Assembly: GCA_023525715.1 (NCBI GenBank)
Contig: CM042016.1
Location: 76,314,382-76,378,381 of the forward strand
Direction of reading: 5' to 3'
Source: Cichorium intybus
Lineage: Eukaryota > Streptophyta > Magnoliopsida > Asterales > Asteraceae
DNA: 64,000 nucleotides
The notes below the pieces were generated by a model. It saw only the letters and a list, made by a program, of their open reading frames with translations, was not told where the DNA came from and searched no databases. Numbering within the stretch: position 1 is the first letter of the stretch; each line of letters starts with the position of its first letter. Below, one piece after another: positions 26,241 through 38,900 of this stretch. A program made the translations under genes and the position numbers.

Positions 26241-29200
26241 GTAGAGCGGGAAGGATGAATCGGGAAAGAAATCAGATCATATCCCACACACACACACACA
26301 GTCGATCTATGTGTGTGTCATCTAGTCTGTGCGTAAGACTGAGTATGGGAAGGAGAAGCACAGACTCGACTGTGTGCGTGATCGAGAAATTCGGCAAGGG
26401 GAAGGACGAATCGAGCAGCAGCAACAGTTGGGGAAATAGAGGAGACGGAGAAGGGAGGTAGCCACGACTGTTACCGATGACCGCAAGCCAGGAGAAGACG
26501 GCGGCGCCGCCCTAGCGACTGTAGACGTCCCCGGTGGTCATGGAGAAACGCTACAGTCCGTTTTTCTTTGTAGAAAACATCCCTAAGTCTTATGATTTCT
26601 GATTTAGAACCAAACCGTGAGTAATTTCTGTGACCTAACTTCATGTTATGAATTTGGTTTGGGTCCTTGAAATGCATGTCAAAATTGGTGCTGACATATA
26701 TTTCTAAACATGATTTGAAGCAGGGAATTCATGAAAAGAGCAAGAACCTCCATAATTTCTGATTTTTTTTGGATAAACAAGTGAAACGTAAAAGTTTGGT
26801 TTTTGGAACCCTAGTTTGAAATCAGTGATGCATGTCGGTTTAACATGTGATTCTGATGAGAGACTTCTTTCAGGTCTGATTTCAAATGAATGATCAATAA
26901 CATTTCAGATTTCTACTATCATGGGTGGAAGTTGAAGGTAAATTTATGATTTGCTATGGAACCCTAGCTATTTGAGCTTGAGGATTTCTTGATTCATGTT
27001 GGTTTTGGGACTTGTTTAATGATATATGTCTTGATATGAGTTCAAGAACATATGAAATTTATAAACAATGGTGTTTGACTTGAGGTTTTTAATACATGTC
27101 GGGTTGAGTTCATAAACCCTAAGAATAAAGTTATTATATGGATAAACTGTGATGTTTAAAGCTAGAATATGTTTACTACAAACATGAATCATGATAGAAA
27201 AGTTATAAATTGGTTAAAAGCAATTATTTTGCTATTGGAATTTCATTTTAATAATTGTGTTAGGTATGAACATATCAAAGTGTAACTTATGGATCTTGGC
27301 TTGTAGAAGATGATGAATATTTGTTGCTTCTTTTTTTGATTTGGTCAAACTCCACCCTAAGATGGGATTTTTACAACTACACTTCATAAAAAGAGATGTT
27401 GGTGCACTCGGGTTGTTATTACATCTTTGGATACATATGAAGTTAGTAATTTCTTGAATGATGTGAAAATTTGTGAACTACAAACAAGTGTTAATTTTTA
27501 AAGTAAATGGTAAAGTGATGAAATGGAATGGAATCTTGAATTCCATCCTTTTTATGACACTTTTGATATGTACAAAAATAGCACGAAGTGAATCTAGAAT
27601 TTAATCGGAATAACATTATGAAATGTTGGGATTAATTTAGTGTCAAGTAAACATAAAGTTGTATGTTTTTACACCGGATTCTATTTTTAGAAACTTTAAT
27701 GACTTAATATGCCAAAAACGACATAAAAGAGTAAAACAGTAGATGTTTTGTCATTATGCATATAGATTGCTTAATAAACATGTAAGATCAGAAAGTTACG
27801 AAAATTACATGTTAAAAACCCAAGAAAACACATTTAGTCAAAGTAGGATGCCTAAATGAGAAAACAGTCAAAACGAAAAATGGTTTAAAAGGTTCCATGA
27901 AGCTTTATACATGTTCTAAAAAGTGTTGGTACATTGTTGGTTATTTAACAATGACTTGAACAAAAGTTTACACGACTTTTGAACTAAGTTGTCAACATGG
28001 GACAATAAGGGTAAAATCGTCCAAAAGGGTTGATATGCTTTGAGACTCATTCTTAGTCATGGGAATACAATTAGTTGATGGCTAGTAGTAGATCAAGTAT
28101 GATTAGACAATTACTACATGTTTAGTTGTCTAATAAGTTTTAAATTTCTGTTAGATTAATAGAGATCGAAGGACGCTTGGAAGCAACGTTGCCTAGAGTT
28201 ATGTGGATTAGTGTAACTAGACGTACCTAGCTACTAAGGTGAGTACATGTGGCTTTTTCCCACTATGGGGTACATGACAAAATGTTTTTATTGTTTTATA
28301 TGACTTTTAAATATGAAATGATGTGCAAGTTTATCTATTTATGTCATGATTATAAAAGTCTTATATAATGATTGGAAATTATGTTTTGGCATCAAGCCAT
28401 AATGATTTGAAACAATGTTTGGCATTAAGTCGTAATGAATTGAAAGTATGTTTTGGCATCAAGCCATAATGATTTGAAAGAATGTTTTGGCATCAAGCCG
28501 TAATGAGTTGAAAGTATGTTTTGACATCAAGTCATAATGATTTGAAAGAATATTTTGTCATTAAGCCGTAATGAATTGAAAATATGTTTCGGCATCAAGC
28601 CATAATGATTTGAAAGAATGTTTTGACATCACGTCATAAAGTTATGAATGAAAGTTTTGGCATCTAGCCTTAATGTATTTGCAAATGAATGTTTTGATGA
28701 CTACCAATGTTATATTTATGAATGACTGGTAATTGATGCAAGCAAATAAATGTTATGAATGAATAGTACTTAATTGTACAACAATATGAACAAGGAACAT
28801 ACGTCCTTGTGCCCGGGCGATGAGATTCACGTAACGGAATCTAGAGGAGTCTACTGGGGTGGTACCGAGCCCTTCGCGAAGTAGATGTCCTAAGCTAATG
28901 ATGTGAGGTTAGACTGATCAATTTCTCTCCATTCTGGTATAGACTTGGGATATCACCAAGAGTGATTAATGCCCTAAGTATAAAAATCAAGCATGTTATG
29001 ATACCGGTCAAAGCATGTGATAAGATGCTGAGGTGGTTTGATTATGTTCTTACCATCTTAGTATAGACTTAGGGTATCACCTAGAGTGATTAAGGCCCTA
29101 AGTATAAAAATCCAAATGTGTTTGAATACCAGTCAAGTTTAAGAAATGAAAGTTTTTATAATGAGAAACTTCTTATGAAAGACTTTAAAAGCAAAACGAT

Positions 29201-29782
29201 GACATGTTTCAGTTATAATGATTTTAACAGCAAGTGTTATAATATGATTTGGTTACAAAGATTTTGAAAATTATATATGTTATGTTTATAAATGTTTTGT
29301 GTCCAAACCCATGTAGCTCGCGAGACATTTTTGTCTTACATATTTTATTTTATGTCATGTATCCCAGGTTCTAGACATGAGAGATAGAAGCAAGTAGATG
29401 TCCCAAAGAGATTGGGATCTTAAATGGAGTGAACATTGGCCGATATACTGGTTTGTAATCCTAACTTGCTTTCTATGGTCTTGTATGATATGAAGTTGTA
29501 ACCCCCGAAGTTGTATAAACAGTTTTACAACTAAATGGTTTTTATTGGGACCAAACTTTTAAGACATGACACGAGGTCATGAAAAAAGTTTTTAAAAGTT
29601 GACATTTTGTCACATAATGTTTTAAAACATGATGGAATAACGTTATTGCACTTTTAGCGTTAATGCGCTTTTAGTGTTATTGCGCTTTTAGCGTTAATGC
29701 GCTTTTAGTGTTATTGCATTTTTAGCATTAATGCGCTTTTAGTGTTATTGCGCTTTTTAGAAAAAAAAAATGGGGCATTCCA
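25075..29782 (+). repeat. 3' LTR (4.7 kb) of the giant-LTR element
   Basis: This is homologous to 4070-8498 throughout. It is longer mainly because of a (TA)n expansion at about 25924-26008 and a ~200-bp tandem duplication (about 26008-26196 and 26239-26436) that the 5' LTR lacks. The 34-bp repeats are at about 28368-28680 and the 17-bp repeats at about 29640-29760. It ends at 29782 before the duplication CTACG. Confidence 0.88.
25924..26008. repeat. (TA)n microsatellite in the 3' LTR
   Basis: An uninterrupted TA dinucleotide run of about 85 bp follows a short (GA)n tract. The corresponding place in the 5' LTR has only (GA)n. Confidence 0.95.
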
Positions 29783-30051
29783 CTACGCGCGTCAGTTACG
29801 GCGTCATCATTACTATTGCCTTATCTGCAACCCCACGCGCCTGTCATGCCTACTTTTTGGGGAAACCGTCCAATCAACAAGTGCAACATGTGGGATATTG
29901 AACCGTTTTATGTGGGATTTTCTCTTCCCCCATAAATGCCCAAACATATAAAAAGATTTTGACGGTTTATCTCTCTGCTGTTCCCATATCTCACAAACGC
30001 ACAAAAATCTTTTTCTCTCAATCTTCTGTTCATCTTCTTCACACTTCTTCA
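29783..30051 (+). promoter_or_regulatory. Upstream region with TATA box before copy 2 of the unrecognised coding sequence
   Basis: A TATA-like box (tataaaaa, 29947-29954) lies about 100 bp before the ATG at 30052. It is followed by a CT-rich, A-poor leader typical of plant 5' untranslated regions. Before the giant-LTR element inserted, this region was continuous with sequence ending at 4069. No LTR is visible immediately upstream, which speaks for a promoter of gene type rather than a conventional LTR start. Confidence 0.5.
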
Positions 30052-31639
30052 ATGGTGGACTCATCTTCTCTCAATGAAAAGATGGGAATGTCGATCATGT
30101 TGAACGTCAAGCAAAATGAAAACATGATTATCAATCTCGAATCGTCCCGGTACAACGAAATTCTTCGTCCAATGATCGAATGTCTTAGATATTCAAGAAT
30201 TTCTGAGGCGCTGACGAAGTCAGAATCAGTTCCTCTAGTTCATCTTTCATCTACTTACTCCTCAGCCTTCTACAACAAGACGGAAGAAATCATCCACTTT
30301 GAAGTTTCTTCAATCAAGACCTCCATCTCCAAATCTCGACTCAGCAAGCTTTTAGGGTTTACTGAAACTGCAAACTTGGTAGATCCAGACTCCATTCCTC
30401 TGGTGGTTATGCAGAAATTATTCTGGCAAAAGGGGTATAAGGGGGCTATTTCTTTACCGTCAAAATTCAAGAAATCAGCTCTTCCCCCTTACTGAAATGC
30501 TCTCTTCACCCTTCTTTTAAAAAGCTTTTCTGAACGGGTCACAAGTACTGACAGTGCAAATAGATTGTTCTACACCATCATCTATGGTGTATATCACGAC
30601 ATCAACCTCGACTTTGGTTCCGTCTTGTGGAATCAGTTTGTTCAGAGTCTTACTTCTAGCACTCGTCACTCTGAGATCTCTTGTGCTCGCTTCTGGTCGA
30701 TTGTTGTACATCGGGCACTCACTAATCTTAAGGTTCATGTTATGCAAGATTCTGTCATGGCTGTAATTCCGACTCTCTCCACAGGCACCTTCGTTATGAC
30801 GGATCCAAAGAACTTCGAATTTGTGGGTTCAATTCCTAAGGAAATGACGGACTGGGTGCCGCTTGGTGTCAAATGTGTTGAAGACTATAATTTGCTTCCC
30901 ACCTCTGGGATTCGATATATCCCACCTGACGTTCAACAGGCCTTCGACAAGGTGGAAAATCTGAGGAAAGCAGGGAAATGAAAAGGGAAGGCTTCAACTT
31001 TCGAAACGACAAAGCCTGCTAAATCCCGAAAGAAGGGAAGGAAAGCACGATCTCCGACGCCGGTTTCGGAAGATGACAATTCGGAAGAACGGACTCACTC
31101 TGAGATTCCGAAAAATGACAAGGAAAATGAAGAAGAGGAAGATACTGGTAACAAAGGTCAGAATCCACCCTCCCCTACTCCAAAATCTCCTCCAAAATCT
31201 TCCAAATCTCCTCCGAAACATACTCCCTCACCCTCACCAAAACGCATTACCAACCCCTCTACAACCCACAAATCTCCTCCTCCTTCCGACGACGAGGATA
31301 TATTGTTCTACGATGAACAAGATGATATTACGAGGTTTGTTCAAGACCCATTCACCGTCAATTTGGATGGTGATGATGACAACGCCCCGACGACGAAGGG
31401 GCAGTTTAAAGAACTTACTGCGAAGCTGGATTCGCTCCTCGAATTCACAAAGACCTCCACTTCTTCCGACTGGCAATCCCAGTTGGATGCTCACAAGAAT
31501 ACAGTGGAGACATTGACGAAGGAGAATTCAAAAGTCCTTGCGGATGCTGTCAAGGCCATCAGCTCTTCGGAAAAGCTGGTGTCGGAGACGACCGAAAAAG
31601 TCGATAAACTACAGAAGACACTACAAATAAATTGACATA

Positions 31640-32432
31640 TAGTGGCACAATCTTTTAGTGGCATATTTATTTTATGCCACTATATTAGATTTTTAGTGGC
31701 ACATCTTTTTTTGCGGGTTTATAATTCGATTGAAATTTCTAAAATTGATATCCCGCTCCTAATTCCCTCCTGTATTAAGAACATATCCTTGTTCAAAAAT
31801 TCCAAATTTCATATCCCGCTCGTCATTGCCCCGTAAATTAAAAACCTAGGGTTAATACAATTGTAATATACATTGTTTGTGAGGTCAATGGAGTCAAGTA
31901 TCCAACACAACATATCCGTCATCAAGTCTTCTCCTTCTCCGCCTCCGCCTACAACTTACTCAAGGGCGTCTCCGGCGTCGGTTGCCTCTGCCGACGGCTT
32001 CCTCAAGCGAGTCTCTGGCTTAAGTCACCTCTGCCTCCGGCTTCCTCAGCCGTCATATCACAATTCCTAGCTCGAGTCTCCTCCTTCTTACCTAGCTTCT
32101 GGAATGATATCTTTTCCATGGTCCCTGCACCGCCCCTGCCTTCACCGATTGACCTTTTTGTTATCGCGACTTCGAGATTCAATTCGACAAACGACGAACA
32201 AGCACAGCTCCGTTCGTCTTTCAATCAGCGACAACCACAACTACGTCCGTCTTTTCATGTAATCTAATTGAAACTGAAATGTAAGATTTTTATGATATAT
32301 ACTTTGTAGAATTAGAGCCATACTTGTCAATTATTGCATTTCACTTACTGACGATCTCTCCCGCCGAAGTTGAATTGTAGATAATCAGAGCCATACTTGT
32401 CAAGTGTACAATGTTTGGGTGATTTAGAGTCC
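31640..32432. other. Left arm of the CACTA element
   Basis: After the subterminal agtggca repeats there is a C-rich stretch (about 31930-32170) with a weak open frame, then AT-rich DNA up to the gypsy TSD TTCAA. No supported gene is present. Confidence 0.6.
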
Positions 32433-32437
32433 TTCAA

Positions 32438-35187
32438 TGTGACAATGTCAACGAAAGTCAACTGTAGTCAAACGAAGCGTACGTTAATCCATATGTTGGA
32501 AAGTTATTTTCCATAACTTTTGCTATGAATTATCAAATATTATAATACTACGTATGCTAATTCAAAACAAATATCGAGTAAACATCGAAAATACGTATAG
32601 TAAACTACTGTAGCGTAAAAATTCGATAATCGTACAATTATTATTTTGAGAATAATAATATTTATAAAACGATCTACTCGTAAATACGAAACTGTGGATA
32701 TATAGAACGTCAAAAACGGAGTTCGTATGTGAAAGTTACAACAATTAAATCGCTGTGAACGGATAAATGTACACAGGGTTTGGACTCAAAATACAAAATG
32801 TGGTGCCTTAAACATCAAATATGGAATAAAGAATCATATATTATGGAACGTAATACCATCTAGTATTTAATTTCAAAGCCAAACACAATTTTTGGTAAAA
32901 TGCCGAAAATCGCGTATTCGGAAGAATACTGCGCATAGACGCGTATTGCATCTTTTAACGAGCTACGACTCAATCTAAATAAATGTTTTACAATGATTCT
33001 ATACATAATATTTATTTAGAACTTCGTTTCATCAAAAACTCATAAAATTCGCTAAAACGTTTTGCGTATTTTATAAAAATACTCACTTTTATAAACTAAT
33101 TTGGCATTATTTATAAAAAGTAATACCCTACCCCCCCCCCCCCCCTCCTTCTATCCCATCGGTTGGAACTTGGAAGAAGCTATTCCCAATACACATGTCA
33201 ATTCCCGAAGTCAAAGGCTATGGTAGCTATGACTAATTTTCTTTTAAACTTAAAAGAAATATAATTAAACTTTAATAAGAAATCCAACACCACATCAATT
33301 GAAACAAAAGTTACCCAACTCTTTTCCTCTCTTCTCTTACTCTCGGCCAACATCATCTCCTCACCACTACACCCTTTTCAAACAGCCACCACTTCAAAAC
33401 ACCACAAACCACCACCATCTTACACAATTTCAAGAGTAAATCATCTCATTCTTGGTAAGCTACTTAATCTAGTGATTTTAAACACTATTATACAAATTTT
33501 ATTCCATTTAAACACACTAACATCAATGTAAAACTATTGGGTAATAGTTTTGTCCAATGGTCCTTCGAGCTACGAAGCCTAGATCTTGCTTCTTACCGTA
33601 TTTCCCGCAAGATCAACCGTATTTTTATGAAAAGCACGCAACAAGGGTGAGTTCATACCCCTCATTTTCATCTTTTCAAACCTTTTTGGGGGAGAATACA
33701 AGTTTAAATGCTATTAATGTTGTTTTATCCAAGTTTACATATGTTTAAATGCTAAAAATGATGATTTACACAAGTTTATAAAACTAGTTGTTGTGTAAAA
33801 ATGCTTTTGATATGAAAAATGATTAGATCTATGTATGATAAACATTATGACATATTATGTTTGTGTAAAAGTTTCCAAACTACAAATAAAATGTGTAAAA
33901 ATGCTAGATCTTGGATAAAAATTTTATAAATATGAAAACTAGAAGTTGTGTACAAATGATCTTGACATGAGAAATGGTTAGATCCATGTATTGTAAATAT
34001 TATGACATATTATGTTTGTGTAAAAGATGCAAGACTATAAATAAAGTGTGTAAAACACTAGATTTTTTACATAAACGTCATAAAAACGAAAACTAACAAA
34101 ACCTACGTTTTTGTAACCGGAAAATATCACTTTCTAGCAAAAAATGGTTATAACCAATTTATTACACCATTTTTGTGAGGAATATCTTAAAAGATGATAT
34201 TTATAATCATTTGAATAAGTCATTTCGTTATTATTCGTAAAAATATGATTATTACGACGGAACACTAAAAATATACTATTATTGGAATAGTTTATGAACA
34301 TAAGGTTATTATGACAAAAATAATTATATAAAATTATATAATTATTAAACATTACTATATTATCATGGGAACAATGATAATGGATGATTACAAGAGTTTT
34401 TACATACAAATCTTACGTAAACAAGTTGATTGGAATACATACATTTTGTGAGATGAATCTTCACAGTACTTCGATAAGTACCTACTATAAGTCCAAAATT
34501 TTTATAACCAGAGTCTCGGTAAGAGAGCGCGATATTTGAATATAGATCTATACGGGCTTGACAACCCCGCACCTGAGCTGCTAGCTACAGCTAGACCAGC
34601 GGGTCTGAGGTGTCCAAATGTCTCACATTCCGACGCCTGAAGAACGTCGCAGCAGGCCAACTAGTCACAGTATGGTTATATAGGGTATCTCACATGGGGA
34701 AAATAATCAACTTAATATTTTCATAAAATTGTTTACGTGGAAACATACATTTCTAAGGAATCTACACTACAGTTTACATACTACATTTTAGTCTTTGAGA
34801 TTTAAAGAGTTGGACATTTTTATGAGAAAATATTGGATTTTCTTGGTTTTCAACATTATCGTTTACAAATAAAGGACATTTCTTACGCAAAATCTTATGA
34901 ACTCACCAACTTAATTGTTGACACTTTTTTAACTACTTGTATTCTCTGGAAATTGATAAGGTAAACTACAAGCGCTATACGAAGGGACGTTACGACGTCG
35001 TTTTGCTTATTTTTGACATCATTTGTAATTGTATTTGAAACATGCAACTTTTAAACGATGTAACATATGAAATTATTTAATGATGGTTGTTTTGCTTGGA
35101 ATCACTATTATCCAACTTTGTTATGATATTGTTCATGAAGTCATCCACCCTCGAACGTTTCCGCCATTACGGTTTGGGGGTGTGGCA
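32438..35187 (+). repeat. 5' LTR of the gypsy element
   Basis: This 2750-bp LTR is near-identical to the 3' LTR and includes a poly-C run at about 33131-33145. No gene lies inside it. Confidence 0.93.
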
Positions 35188-35951
35188 GATTGGTATCAGA
35201 TCATTGTTTATAGTGAACTAAGTATATCAATCCATTTAAAGATATGCAACTATAAATACAATGGGACTAAAACTCTCGAAAACATTTTCGTACAAGTATA
35301 CTTTTAAAAATTACAACGATAATTTTTATAAAAGTATAAGTACATACATACATACTAGAATGATATCATAACGAAAACATACAAAAGAGGTAGGATGAGT
35401 TGAACACTACGGATAAGCCTAAGTATTTTTGGTAATTATATCTTGGATAAATAGAGCCTGATCAACTGTATTGATCCAAGATATGATTAACGTATACTTA
35501 GGAATAGTCGTGGCGAACAACAAGTCCGAACACTTACCAATAACCAAATAACTAAACATAAAGTTAAAATACTATGAGAGTATTTTAAGACGCAATATAA
35601 CTAAACATAGAATTAAAATACTACAGGAGTATTTTATGAATACTACGAAGTCGTACACTTAGAATTTTCTCTTACATACCTCTCATACCCCTTAGAAATC
35701 ACCTTACTTATAACAACTTCTAAAGACTTACCAAGAACCATGTACAAAGAAAAACACTAGAACAAAACATAAAACAAAAATACTATACGAGTATTTTGTG
35801 ATACTATAGAACCATACATCTAGACTCTTTATGCACCTATTATACCCCTATCACTACATAGTCGACATAAACGTATAATAGAAACGCCGTACTTTGATAA
35901 CCCTTACCAAGAACTAACCAACGTCAAATCTTGAATCCTTGTGGCAGAAAT
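35188..35951 (+). other. Leader of the gypsy element
   Basis: The primer site at 35191 is followed by about 760 bp of untranslated, AT-rich DNA. Short imperfect repeats of the form aaactatgagagtatttt recur at about 35565-35800. Confidence 0.7.
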
Positions 35952-38900
35952 ATGCCACCTCGTCGAAGAAACGCTAGGCGCGCACCGATCGAAACAACCG
36001 AGCCACCCATGATGGACTCAGCTACTTTCCAAGTCGCTGTTACTGCTGCGGTAGCAGCTGCTATCACTCAGATAAACTCGAATGGGACGAATGGAAACGG
36101 AAGCAGAAATGGCACCAACGACTCCACAAATGGAGAAACATCAAACCAATCGCGAGTATGTATGTACAAGGACTTTGCTAATTGCAAACCTGTGGCTTTC
36201 CACGGTACTGGTGGTGTCCTTGCTCTCACGAGATGGATTGAGAAGACTGAATCAATCTTTGATATCTCTGCACGCCCCGAAGAATTTAAAGTCAAATTCG
36301 CCGCTTGCTGAGACGGCTATGTCCTGGTGGAAGAGTCATGTTAAGGCTCTGACGCTTCCTGTGGCAAACTCGATGAGTTGGGAGGAACTGAAGACCATGC
36401 TGATGAAAGAGTACTGTCCCAGAGGGGAGATCCAAAAACTAGAACAAGAGCTGTGGAACCTTACCATGAAAGGTTCAGATCTGACCGCCTACACGAACCG
36501 ATTCAACAATTTGGCAACCCTCTGCCCTGATATGGTCACACCAGAATCTGTGAAAGTGGAACGTTATATCTGGGGGCTATCTCCTCTGATCCAGGGGAAT
36601 GTAGAAGCGGCAAGCCCCGCCACTTTCGACAGTGCCAAACGACTGACCCAACGATTAGTCGACCATGGGATTCGCCAGGGCACCATGACCCCTAAAACTG
36701 ATCAACCAAGAGAGAAGGACCACAAAGAAAACCCTGGAACAGGGGGCGGAATCAACCTAACCAAGAAAGTGCCAAGAGACAACAGATTGTGGCAGTCCGT
36801 GCAGCCACTGTCCCGACTACCCCAACAGCAACCAAGCAGTATAATGGGACACTACCCAAGTGTAACAAGTGTAATTTCCACCATACCGGAGCCTGTAGAG
36901 AAATGCACTGCTCGAACTGTAACAAAAAGGGTCATATCGCCTGTTTCTGCAAGGCGCCAGTTCCACAAACCACCCAAGCCTCTAATGCTGGGGTGAGTCA
37001 AGCTTGCTATGGTTGTGGTGAGACGGGGCACTTTAAGCGTGACTGCCCGAAAACAAAGAACGTTGGAAGAAATAGAAGAGTCCTAGCCATGGGACGCACG
37101 GAAGCGGTGAAGGATCCCACAGTGGTTACCGGTACGTTCCTCGTCAATAATTCATATGCTTATATTCTATTTGATAGCGGTGCGGAAAGGAGCTTCGTAA
37201 GCCACGAGTTTAAAAACTTACTAAAACAAAAACCTCAACCACTCAATGAAACATTTACGGTAGAAATGGCAAATGGCAAAACAGAAAGCACAAACGACAT
37301 ATACATAGGCTGTACACTTGCTCTGGACGATCACTCCTTTCAAATCGACTTAATGCCTGTTAGAATAGGAAGCTTTGACGTGATTGTTGGTATAGATTGG
37401 CTAATCCCCCATCATGCCGACATCATGTGTTACGAACGAGGGATCCGACTTCATCTGCCGGATGACAAGACCCTTGTTATCTACGGTGATAAACCCAGTA
37501 CCAGCCTCCGAATCGTATCTTGCATCAAAGCCTGAAAGTACCTACAGAAAAGATACCATGCCTTCCTAGCCCACGTTGTTGACGAGAAGAAAGAAGTAAA
37601 GAGCATCAAAGAGATCCCCGAAGTCTGCGACTTTTCTAACATATTCCTAGAAGACCTTCCAGGAGTACCACCCGCACGACAAGTTGAGTTCAGAATCGAT
37701 TTGATCCTTGGAGCCACCCCAGTAGCAAAAGCGCCATACCGATTAGCCCCGGCAGAAATGCAAGAATTATTCAGCCAATTAAACGAACTGCTAAGTAAAG
37801 GGTTCATCAGGCCGAGCTTCTCACCTTGGGGAGCCCCGGTCTTGTTCGTGAAGAAGAAGGATGGATCGTTCCGTATGTGCATTGACTATCGGGAATTGAA
37901 CAAGCTCACCATCAATAACCGATACCCGCTACCCCGAATTGACGACCTGTTCGATCAACTCCAAGGATCAAGTTATTTCTCAAAAATCGATATAAGGTCG
38001 GGATATCACCAACTCAGAGTCCAAGAAGAAGACGTTCCTAAGACGACATTCAGAACTCGCTACGGCCATTATGAATTCGTTGTGATGCCCTTCGGATTGA
38101 CTAATGCGCCCGCAGTATTTATGGATCTGATGAACCTTTTATGCCGACCTTACCTAGATAAATTCGTGATAGTGTTCATCGACGACATACTTATCTATTC
38201 ACGAAGTAAGGAGGAACATAGTCAACACTTACGACAAGTTTTGGAGACATTAAGAGCAGAGAAGCTGTATGTGAAATTTTCGAAATGCGAATTTTGGATT
38301 CGAAATGTGGACTTTCTAGGCCACGTAGTCAGCAAAGAAGGGATACATGTGGATCCCTCCAAAATCAAAGCCATCGAAAACTGGGAAGCACCAAGAACTC
38401 CGACAGAAATCCGTCAGTTTTTGGGCCTTGCTGGCTATTACTGAAGATTCATACAGAATTTCTCCAAAATTGCGAAGCCACTTACTGCCCTGACTCAGAA
38501 GGGTGTAACATTCAAGTGGGAAGATAAACAAGACGCCGCCTTCCAGACCCTAAAGAAAGCCTTGTGCAGCGCACCCATTCTGTCCCTTCCAGAAGGAACA
38601 TAAGACTTTGTGGTCTATTGCGATACATCGAACCAGGGTCTGGGCTGCGTACTCATGCAAAGAGTAAAAGTCATTGCCTACGCTTCAAGACAACTTAAAA
38701 CTCACGAAGTCAACTACACTACACATGACCTCGAGTTGGGGGCGGTAGTATTCGCGTTGAGGATCTGGAGACACTACCTGTACGGCAGTAAGTGTACGAT
38801 CTTCACTGACCAAAAGAGTCTCCAGCATATCCTCAATCAAAAAGAGCTCAAGATGAGGCAACGATGATGGGTAGAGCTACTAAGTGATTATGAATGTGAA

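Larger units (their letters stand above)
4065..29787 (+). mobile_element. Giant-LTR, probably gypsy-type non-autonomous element (LARD-like), with nested insertions
   Basis: The element spans 4070-29782 and is flanked by a perfect 5-bp duplication CTACG (4065-4069 and 29783-29787). It has direct LTRs of 4429 bp (4070-8498) and 4708 bp (25075-29782), beginning T(G/A)AAACATCC and ending near ggggcgttaca / ggggcattcca. A primer site TTGGTATCAGAGCC, complementary to initiator tRNA-Met, starts at 8501 just after the 5' LTR. The element's own internal DNA is 8499-9589 plus 22906-25074. No gag, protease, reverse transcriptase or integrase motif is readable there, so it is either a large retrotransposon derivative or eroded beyond recognition. 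The rest of the interior is a nested copia pair. The gypsy-type assignment rests on primer site and LTR style only. Confidence 0.85.

Noticed and set aside
31873..32070. Ser/Pro-rich open frame in the CACTA left arm
   Set aside because: It is short and low in complexity, with no homology I recognise and no transposase motif.
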